Below are positions 1-4,068 of a DNA stretch of 5,331 nucleotides, piece after piece. The position numbers and the translations under genes are program-made. Origin of the DNA: an uncultured Clostridia bacterium (GTDB taxonomy: Bacteria > Bacillota > Clostridia > Christensenellales > CAG-917); the NCBI GenBank assembly GCA_946056785.1, contig CAMGKS010000093.1, forward strand, positions 1 through 5,331, read 5' to 3'. How positions within the stretch are numbered: the first letter of the stretch is position 1; each line of letters starts with the position of its first letter. The notes below the pieces were generated by a model that saw only the letters and a program-made list of their open reading frames with translations, had not been told where the DNA came from and searched no databases.

Positions 1-1
1 A

Positions 2-73
2 AATAAAAAACAGGCCGCGGCAATAAAAAAACAATCGGAGGCAATAAAAACAAGCCGAGCTAATAAAAAAAAA
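2..73. repeat. Four degenerate A-rich tandem units of about 20 bp
   Basis: Four consecutive units start near 2, 22, 43 and 62. Each has the pattern AATAAAAA(A)CA followed by a GC cluster such as GCCG or TCGG. Read on the minus strand, each unit is a GC cluster followed by TTG and a T-run, resembling the 3' arm and U-tract of the hairpin terminator at 74-92 repeated several times. Read on the plus strand in the frame starting at 2, the units are 7, 7, 6 and 7 codons long (NKKQAAA, IKKQSEA, IKTSRA, NKKKQAA). The frame stays open from the window edge to a TAA ending at 169, so the lysine/alanine-rich C-terminal tail of a gene lying to the left cannot be excluded. I consider the non-coding reading more likely because the frame runs on through a terminator hairpin. 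Confidence 0.6.
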
Positions 74-99
74 CAAGCCGCAATGCGGCTTGCCTTTTT
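62..99 (-). terminator. Bidirectional intrinsic terminator
   Basis: CAAGCCGC (74-81) and GCGGCTTG (85-92) form a perfect 8-bp stem with a 3-base loop. On the minus strand the stem is followed at once by nine T residues (73-65), a very strong terminator for transcripts coming from ssrA. On the plus strand it is followed by CCTTTTT (93-99), so it can also end a transcript entering from the left. It is the first strong U-tract terminator downstream of ssrA, about 320 bases beyond the mature tmRNA end. Confidence 0.8.
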
Positions 100-192
100 C
101 GGATTTGTTAAGGTCAGATCCGTACCCTTTGTGCGGAAAAGTACGCTCTTCCGCAGAGCCGTGACTTAATGCCTATTAAGCGTCACGTTTTT

Positions 193-221
193 GGTGGACT
201 TGGGCGTGTAAAATATGCACC
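193..221 (+). repeat. 29-bp near-direct repeat, copy 1
   Basis: The unit begins GGTGGACTT and ends GCACC. It matches 358-386 with about five differences. Inside it, GCGTGT (204-209) and ATATGC (213-218) can pair around an AAA loop. The preceding T makes TGGTGGA, which is also the reverse complement of the tmRNA 3' terminal TCCACCA. Confidence 0.65.
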
Positions 222-244
222 GAGGACACCAAAGACTATAAGGG

Positions 245-283
245 TTCCCAAAAAGATTTTGCATAGCAAAAGATTTTTGGGGA
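245..283. repeat. Long hairpin with tandem GA/GA internal loop
   Basis: The outer arms TTCCCAAAAA (245-254) and TTTTTGGGGA (274-283) pair over 10 bp, counting one G-T wobble. The inner arms TTTTGC (257-262) and GCAAAA (266-271) pair around an ATA loop (263-265). Between outer and inner stem, GA (255-256) faces GA (272-273), a symmetric arrangement known in RNA to form sheared tandem G-A pairs. There is no coding frame of note across it. Confidence 0.7.
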
Positions 284-357
284 AAGGAGCAACCTGCGTT
301 TAAGGCGTAGCGGTTGCATAAATGCAACCGTTCGCACACTGCGCAGTGTTGCGACGT

Positions 358-386
358 GGTGGACTTATTCGTGTCAAATACGCACC
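358..386 (+). repeat. 29-bp near-direct repeat, copy 2
   Basis: This is the second copy of the unit at 193-221, again starting GGTGGACTT and preceded by T. Here the internal stem is CGTGT (370-374) with ATACG (378-382). One G-T pair of copy 1 is replaced by G-C, a change that keeps pairing. The copy also overlaps the 11-bp stem 375-385/393-403 that lies immediately downstream of the tmRNA 3' end on the minus strand. Confidence 0.65.
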
Positions 387-403
387 CACCTTGTGCGTAT
401 TTG
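375..403 (-). other. 11-bp hairpin just past the tmRNA 3' end
   Basis: CAAATACGCAC (375-385) and GTGCGTATTTG (393-403) form a perfect 11-bp stem with a 7-base loop, only 7 bases beyond the mature tmRNA CCA on the minus strand. The position fits a terminator or a processing barrier, but no T-run follows the stem in the direction of ssrA transcription. I therefore do not call it a full intrinsic terminator. Confidence 0.5.
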
Positions 404-410
404 CTTGTTA

Positions 411-771
411 TGGTGGAGATGAGGAGAGTTGAACTCCTGTCCAATCTGTTTAAGATGGCAACTTCTACATGCTTAGTGATTGCTTGAATTTTCCTTATCT
501 CGGTGCAAGCACAAACCTCGATTCGGTAAGCTCTTTAATGACAACCGCCTTTAAGAGCATAGGGCGGCGTTGTCTGTTTTTATGATGCCGATTGCTGAGG
601 GAACAGAAAACCACAGGTCGACATGCTGCGTTAAATTATGCAGCAAGAGCGAACTCTTGAGAGTTCATAGATTTTTTGTTTGCATTTATTTTTGCATTCC
701 GTTTTTACGCAGACGAGCCTGCGACATGCTTTTGACACCCTCGACAAACTGTCGAATGCCGTAACACCCCC
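411..771 (-). ncRNA. ssrA: Transfer-messenger RNA (tmRNA), one-piece
   Basis: tmRNA rescues ribosomes stalled on broken mRNAs, working with SmpB, and adds a proteolysis tag to the nascent chain. On the minus strand the gene starts GGGGGTG at 771 and ends CATCTCC plus A plus CCA at 411. These ends form the 7-bp acceptor stem with two G-U pairs, and CCA is encoded. The T arm is AGGAG/CTCCT with loop TTCAACT (438-422). The tag frame begins with GCA at 683 and ends with TAA at 638-636: GCA AAC AAA AAA TCT ATG and onward, giving ANKKSMNSQEFALAA. The ALAA ending is the standard ClpXP/ClpAP-type degron. The mature length of 361 nt is normal for the one-piece form. A sigma-A promoter lies upstream at 792-819. 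A separate smpB gene is not in this window. Confidence 0.97.
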
Positions 772-791
772 GTAGGTTGTTAGGTAATAAT

Positions 792-819
792 ATTATATAC
801 AATAGTAAAAAAAAATCAA
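792..819 (-). promoter_or_regulatory. ssrA promoter
   Basis: On the minus strand a -35 box TTGATT (819-814) and a perfect -10 box TATAAT (797-792) are separated by 16 bp. Transcription would start near 785, about 14 bases before the mature 5' end at 771, leaving a short leader for RNase P to remove. The T-rich spacer and A/T-rich flank suit a strong stable-RNA promoter. Confidence 0.75.
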
Positions 820-841
820 CTCTTTTTTTGTTTTTCCTTTT

Positions 842-901
842 TGACGGTAAATTTTAAAATCGAAAGTTTTAAACGACGCGTTTTAAAATTTAATTCCGTC
901 A
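842..901. repeat. Long AT-rich inverted repeat between divergent promoters
   Basis: TGACGG plus TAAATTTTAAAA (842-859) pairs with TTTTAAAATTTA (881-892) and, after a 3-base bulge ATT (893-895), CCGTCA (896-901). That is 18 matched pairs, enclosing about 21 bases. It lies upstream of the ssrA -35 box (22 bp away) and of the mog -35 box (44 bp away). There is no T-run directly after either arm, so an intrinsic terminator is not the obvious reading. A regulator-binding site, a cruciform-forming element or a small structured RNA are open alternatives. Confidence 0.65.
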
Positions 902-945
902 TAATTTTACGTTTATCATATCTTTTTACCAGATACAAAAAATAC

Positions 946-973
946 TTGATAAAACGCGAATACGTGATAAAAT
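946..973 (+). promoter_or_regulatory. Promoter of the mog-type gene
   Basis: TTGATA (946-951) and TAAAAT (968-973) are 16 bp apart, and a TGA triplet (965-967) gives an extended -10. The transcript would begin near 980, leaving a leader of about 14 bases that contains AGGAG (982-986), 7 bases before the ATG at 994. Confidence 0.65.
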
Positions 974-993
974 ATATGTATAGGAGATAACAG

Positions 994-1470
994 ATGAAGA
1001 AAGTTTGTATTATCGTCGTAAGCGACCTTTGTTTTAGAGGGGAAAGAGAAGACAGAAGCGGTGAAGTGATAAAGAAGATTCTTTTGCGTAACGGTTTTGC
1101 GGTTGAAGGCAAAATCGTCGTACCGAACGAAAAAGAGATGATCGAAGAAGCGATTAAACATTGCTGTGACAATTTAAAAGCGTCGCTCGTACTTACCGCC
1201 GGCGGAACGGGATTTTCTCGTCGGGACGTTACGCCTGAAGCTACAAGACGATGTTTAGAGCGTGAAGCTATGGGAATCGTCGAAGCGATAAGGACGTATA
1301 GCTTAGAATTTACCGACAAAGCGATGCTGTCGAGAGCTGTTTCGGGAATACGCGGCGATTCGCTTATAATCAATCTACCGGGAAACGAAAAGGCGGTAAA
1401 GGAAGCGCTTGACGTGATTTTGGGAGCGGTAAGTTACGGACTGGATATTTTATCTGAAAGTGAAAACTGA
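994..1470 (+). CDS. mog: MogA/MoaB-family molybdopterin adenylyltransferase
   Basis: The protein has 158 residues, close to the usual 160-180 for this cytoplasmic family, which adenylylates molybdopterin with ATP before molybdenum insertion. The N-terminus (KKVCIIVVSD) is the first strand of the MoCF-binding fold. The hallmark glycine loop TAGGTG with DVTPEAT follows at residues 68-84. SGIRGDSLIINLPGN at 117-131 carries the second substrate-binding stretch, ending in the LPGN motif. The start is fixed by AGGAG at 982-986 with a 7-base gap and by the family N-terminus. The gene has its own promoter and is followed by a hairpin terminator, so it is probably monocistronic. No other molybdenum cofactor gene is visible nearby, and its in vivo role (MogA versus MoaB type) cannot be settled from sequence alone. 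Confidence 0.88.
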   Translation: MKKVCIIVVSDLCFRGEREDRSGEVIKKILLRNGFAVEGKIVVPNEKEMIEEAIKHCCDNLKASLVLTAGGTGFSRRDVTPEATRRCLEREAMGIVEAIRTYSLEFTDKAMLSRAVSGIRGDSLIINLPGNEKAVKEALDVILGAVSYGLDILSESEN

Positions 1471-1475
1471 TTTTA

Positions 1476-1504
1476 AAACGGAAAGAAATTTCCGTTTGTT
1501 TTTT
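1476..1504 (+). terminator. Intrinsic terminator after mog, abutting the next start codon
   Basis: AAACGGAAA (1476-1484) and TTTCCGTTT (1489-1497) make a perfect 9-bp stem capped by a GAAA (GNRA) tetraloop and followed by GTTTTTT (1498-1504). It starts 6 bases after the mog stop codon. The T-run ends only 4 bases before the ATG at 1509, so the hairpin also forms the immediate upstream region of the rlmL-type gene. Confidence 0.8.
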
Positions 1505-1508
1505 GCAT

Positions 1509-2678
1509 ATGAGTATTTTTGACGGACAATTTAAAATTAGCGTATCGACGGCAAGCGGCATCGAAGCGGTTACAAAGCGTGAGCTTATGAAACTTGGATA
1601 TCCGGAAGTTCCGGCAATAAACGGCCGACTTGTTCTTGACGGAGATATGAGAGACGTTGCGGTGCTTAATCTCAATTTAAGGACGGCAAATAGAGTTCGT
1701 ATTGTTTTGGCGGAATTCAAAGCGGAAACTTTTGACGAACTTTTCGACGGTATTTATTCAATAGATTTCAAGGATATTTTAACGGCAGACGCAAAAATCA
1801 CCGTTACGGCAAAATCTTTTAAAAGCAAGTTGTTTGCATTAAGCTGTATTCAGAGCATAGCGAAAAAAGCTATCGTAAAAAAAATGCTGGATTCTTTAAA
1901 ATCAGCCGCATTGCCCGAAACGGGGACGGAATACAGAATCGAGATTGCCGTTTTAAACGACGCTGTGACGGTAGGGTTAGATACGTCGGGCGACGGTTTG
2001 CATAAAAGGGGATACAGAAATAAGGTTTGGATTGCCCCTATGAGAGAAACTATGGCGGCGGCGATAATTTTAAATTCATATTTTAAAGCCGACAGAGCGT
2101 TTATCGACCCGTTTTGCGGTTCGGGGACTTTTCCCATCGAAGCGGCACTTATTGCAACAAACACGCCGAGCGGAACGTTAAGAAACTTTGCCTTTGAAGA
2201 TTTTAAAAACGCTCCGACGGTTTTGCCAAAGGTAAAAGAAGAATTTGAAAGCCGCATTATCCGCAATGCCGAGTTGCGAATTTCAGGTTTCGATATCGAT
2301 TCAAGAGCTATAAAGTTAGCCAACGAACATGCCGTCAGAGCAGGAGTAAAAGAGTATATTCATTTTGAAACGCAGGATATGCGAAAAATTAAATCACGAT
2401 TTGCCCACGGAATAATGGTTGCCAATCCACCGTACGGAGAAAGGCTTTCGGGCGGGAACGAACTTATTCAACTCTACCGTGATTTCGGAAAGATGTTTGC
2501 GTCGCTTAACGAATGGTCTTGTTACGTGGTTACGACGGTTATGAATTTTGAAAAATATTTTGGCAGGAAGGCGGATAAAACGAGAAAACTTTATAACAGC
2601 GAACTTGAATGTCGCTTGTACAGTTTTTTGGGAGCTCCGCCGAAAAGGAAAGATGAGAATAGTAGTCCAAAGAGTTAA
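1509..2678 (+). CDS. rlmL: THUMP-domain 23S rRNA guanine-N2 methyltransferase, RlmL/YpsC type
   Basis: The 389-residue protein belongs to the COG0116 group, which methylates guanine N2 in large-subunit rRNA using S-adenosylmethionine. The N-terminal region (about 1-55) and THUMP domain (about 60-160) bind RNA. GLHKRGYR at 163-170 is the usual linker before the Rossmann methyltransferase domain. There, DPFCGSGT (200-207) is motif I for SAM binding, GFDIDSRAIKLA (260-271) contains the acidic ribose-binding strand, and NPPYGER (306-312) is the catalytic motif of N-methyltransferases. It corresponds to the N-terminal half of the fused E. coli RlmKL. I chose ATG 1509 because residues from MSIFDGQFKI onward match the family N-terminus. 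A TTG at 1503 would add only two residues. No Shine-Dalgarno is visible. The 3' end overlaps dtd by 26 bp. Confidence 0.88.
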   Translation: MSIFDGQFKISVSTASGIEAVTKRELMKLGYPEVPAINGRLVLDGDMRDVAVLNLNLRTANRVRIVLAEFKAETFDELFDGIYSIDFKDILTADAKITVTAKSFKSKLFALSCIQSIAKKAIVKKMLDSLKSAALPETGTEYRIEIAVLNDAVTVGLDTSGDGLHKRGYRNKVWIAPMRETMAAAIILNSYFKADRAFIDPFCGSGTFPIEAALIATNTPSGTLRNFAFEDFKNAPTVLPKVKEEFESRIIRNAELRISGFDIDSRAIKLANEHAVRAGVKEYIHFETQDMRKIKSRFAHGIMVANPPYGERLSGGNELIQLYRDFGKMFASLNEWSCYVVTTVMNFEKYFGRKADKTRKLYNSELECRLYSFLGAPPKRKDENSSPKS

Positions 2679-3102
2679 AGGCGCAAAGCTCAGTGTAAAC
2701 GGCGATAAAGTCGCAGAAATAAAAAAAGGTCTTGTTATTTACGTATGTTTTGAAAACGGTGATTTTTCGCACAAGGACGATTTATATAGTTGGGCAAAGA
2801 CAAAACTTTTAAATCTCAGAGTTTTTGAAGACGATTGCGGCAAAACGAATTTGTCCGTATCAGACGTGGACGGAGAATTTCTTTTCGTTTCACAATTTAC
2901 GCTGGCAGGCGACGTTACGCACGGATATCGCCCGAGTTTTACGATGGCGGCAGAGAAAAAACAGGCGGAGACTATGTTCGATGAATTTTGTTCGCTTTTT
3001 GACGGAGAGCGTAAATACGGCCGCGGCGTGTTTGGGGCAGATATGACGATAGAACAGATAAACGACGGACCTTTTACGCTGATAGTCGATAAACGGTATT
3101 GA
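2653..3102 (+). CDS. dtd: D-aminoacyl-tRNA deacylase
   Basis: The 149-residue protein hydrolyses D-aminoacyl-tRNAs (and mischarged Gly-tRNA-Ala in known homologues), keeping D-amino acids out of proteins. The length is typical for the family. It starts MRIVVQRVKGAKLSV, the family N-terminus. The active-site motif SQFTL is at 80-84, followed by a GYRPSF loop (91-96). The Gly-cisPro motif, normally NxGPVT, reads NDGPFT at 137-142. The frame is open upstream to 2548, but the family alignment and an AAGG at 2645-2648 support ATG 2653. The gene begins inside the end of the methyltransferase gene, with 26 bp overlap, and ends 1 bp before the radical SAM gene, implying translational coupling. GKTN replaces the common GKMN at 63-66. 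Confidence 0.93.
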   Translation: MRIVVQRVKGAKLSVNGDKVAEIKKGLVIYVCFENGDFSHKDDLYSWAKTKLLNLRVFEDDCGKTNLSVSDVDGEFLFVSQFTLAGDVTHGYRPSFTMAAEKKQAETMFDEFCSLFDGERKYGRGVFGADMTIEQINDGPFTLIVDKRY

Positions 3103-3103
3103 T

Positions 3104-3937
3104 ATGAAAATTGCAAGAATTGGTTTACACAATTATGAAGAACCCGTTATTTCGGGTAAAGGCGGAAGCGGCACTATATTTTTTTCGGGGTGCAATCTTA
3201 AATGCAAGTTTTGTCAAAATTATGAAATTTCGCATGACGGAAAGGGTATAGAAATCGATGCCGATACGCTTGTCGACGTTGCTTTTTATCTCGAAGACTT
3301 AGGTGCTGAAAATATTAATCTCGTTACGCCTTCGCTTTATATAAAAAATATTGCCGCCGCTTTGCGGACTATAAAGGTCAAAGGACTGAAAATTCCCATT
3401 GTTTACAATACGTCGGCGTATGAAAGCGTCGAATCGCTTAAATGGCTTGACGGACTTGTGGACGTTTATCTTCCCGACTTTAAATACAGCGACGATATTT
3501 TGGCATATAATCTGAGTCGTGCCAAAAATTATTCGTCGGTTGCGTTCAATGCTATAAAGGAAATGAAGCGGCAACAACCTAAAGACGTTATTAAAAACGA
3601 TATGTTGGTCAAAGGCGTCTTGACACGGCATCTTGTTTTGCCGGAGGAAAGCCTTAATACCAGGGGCGTATTTAAAAAGATTGCAGAGATTGACAAGAAT
3701 ATGCTTGTTTCCGTTATGGCTCAATATTTTCCGACGGACGCCGTCAAAGGAACGAAATATGACAGACGGCTTACCGAAAACGAATACGACGAAGCTATCG
3801 ACGCTTTTTTTGAATGCGGTTTGTCAAACGGGTTTTCTCAGGATTTAGACAGTGGCATAAAAGATTACGTACCGAATTTCAATTTGGATGAGGTGAAAGC
3901 AATCTTAAAAACGTGTTCAAAACGCAGCGGTAATTAA
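3104..3937 (+). CDS. PflX-like radical SAM protein (COG1313)
   Basis: The 277-residue protein resembles pyruvate formate-lyase activating enzymes. C30, C34 and C37 in CNLKCKFCQN form the CxxxCxxC cluster that binds the SAM-coordinating 4Fe-4S centre. The family-specific blocks EEPVISGKGGSGTIFFSG (12-29), NTSAYE (102-107), YLPDFKY (122-128), RHLVLP (175-180), MAQYFP (205-210) and NGFSQDL (242-248) identify the PflX group, whose substrate is unknown. Two oddities are visible. Many PflX proteins carry an N-terminal segment with a CxLCPRxCGVxR-type cysteine motif, absent here because the frame starts right at the EEP block. Also, the usual VTPTHY reads VTPSLY at 74-79. The ATG lies 1 bp after the dtd stop with no clear Shine-Dalgarno, so re-initiation is likely. 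No glycyl radical enzyme is present in the window. Confidence 0.87.
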   Translation: MKIARIGLHNYEEPVISGKGGSGTIFFSGCNLKCKFCQNYEISHDGKGIEIDADTLVDVAFYLEDLGAENINLVTPSLYIKNIAAALRTIKVKGLKIPIVYNTSAYESVESLKWLDGLVDVYLPDFKYSDDILAYNLSRAKNYSSVAFNAIKEMKRQQPKDVIKNDMLVKGVLTRHLVLPEESLNTRGVFKKIAEIDKNMLVSVMAQYFPTDAVKGTKYDRRLTENEYDEAIDAFFECGLSNGFSQDLDSGIKDYVPNFNLDEVKAILKTCSKRSGN

Positions 3938-3956
3938 ATAATTGGAAATTTGTAGC

Positions 3957-3984
3957 AAATAGCCCCTTAAAGGCTATTTTTTTT
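3957..3984 (+). terminator. Intrinsic terminator of the rlmL-dtd-radical SAM operon
   Basis: AAATAGCC (3957-3964) and GGCTATTT (3972-3979) form a perfect 8-bp stem with a 7-base loop. The T-run 3977-3984 continues as ATTTT. It lies 20 bases after the radical SAM stop codon and cleanly separates that operon from coaE. Confidence 0.88.
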
Positions 3985-4016
3985 ATTTTCAAAGGGCATT
4001 AAAATTAAGGTGGGTA

Positions 4017-4044
4017 TTGCAATTTATTTTTGATGTGCTAAAAT
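4017..4044 (+). promoter_or_regulatory. coaE promoter
   Basis: TTGCAA (4017-4022) and TAAAAT (4039-4044) are 16 bp apart, with TGC (4036-4038) as an extended -10. This is the same layout as the mog promoter. The transcript would start near 4051, just before the Shine-Dalgarno GGGGAGG (4056-4062), which is 6 bases from the ATG. Confidence 0.65.
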
Positions 4045-4068
4045 AAAATAAAAAAGGGGAGGTAGCGT

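Larger units (their letters stand above)
93..410. repeat. Gene-free palindromic mosaic downstream of ssrA
   Basis: I see no credible gene in these 318 bases. Open frames on the minus strand run into the tmRNA and look like chance. What is visible is a chain of inverted repeats: CGTAC/GTACG (121-125/141-145), which competes with TGCGGAA/TTCCGCA (132-138/149-155); CGTGAC with CTTAAT (160-170) against ATTAAG and GTCACG (175-187); GCGTGT/ATATGC (204-209/213-218); a long stem at 245-283; GCAACC/GGTTGC (289-294/312-317), which competes with 311-319/322-330; a palindrome at 336-349; and an 11-bp stem 375-385/393-403. A 29-bp near-direct repeat (193-221 and 358-386) is embedded in it. Possible identities are a dispersed intergenic repeat, a remnant of an element inserted at ssrA, or a structured RNA trailer. 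Confidence 0.6.

Noticed and set aside
2..169. Partial gene entering from the left edge in the frame of position 2
   Set aside because: The frame is open for 55 codons but runs through a strong terminator hairpin and unrelated palindromes. Without upstream sequence I do not annotate it, though it is noted as an alternative.
93..410. CRISPR array near ssrA
   Set aside because: Only two imperfect copies of the 29-bp unit occur, 165 bp apart, with palindromes rather than unique spacers between them and no cas gene.
166..444. 92-residue minus-strand open frame
   Set aside because: It starts inside the tmRNA gene, crosses the hairpin mosaic, lacks a Shine-Dalgarno and has no recognisable domain. 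It is best explained as chance.
570..764. 64-residue plus-strand open frame
   Set aside because: It lies entirely antisense to the tmRNA gene, so its codons simply mirror tmRNA structure.
93..771. Integrative element inserted at ssrA
   Set aside because: No integrase or other cargo gene is visible, and the only repeated tmRNA-end sequence is 7 bp, too short to call an attachment site.
816..1373. 185-residue minus-strand open frame
   Set aside because: It is antisense to most of the well-supported mog gene and extends into the AT-rich promoter region. The composition is a shadow of the real gene.
1850..2323. 157-residue minus-strand open frame inside rlmL
   Set aside because: It is antisense to the conserved THUMP and SAM-binding coding sequence and has no family features of its own.
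2548..2652. Upstream extension of dtd to 184 residues
   Set aside because: The extra 35 residues are the methyltransferase gene read in another frame. The family N-terminus MRIVVQRV begins at 2653, with AAGG just upstream.
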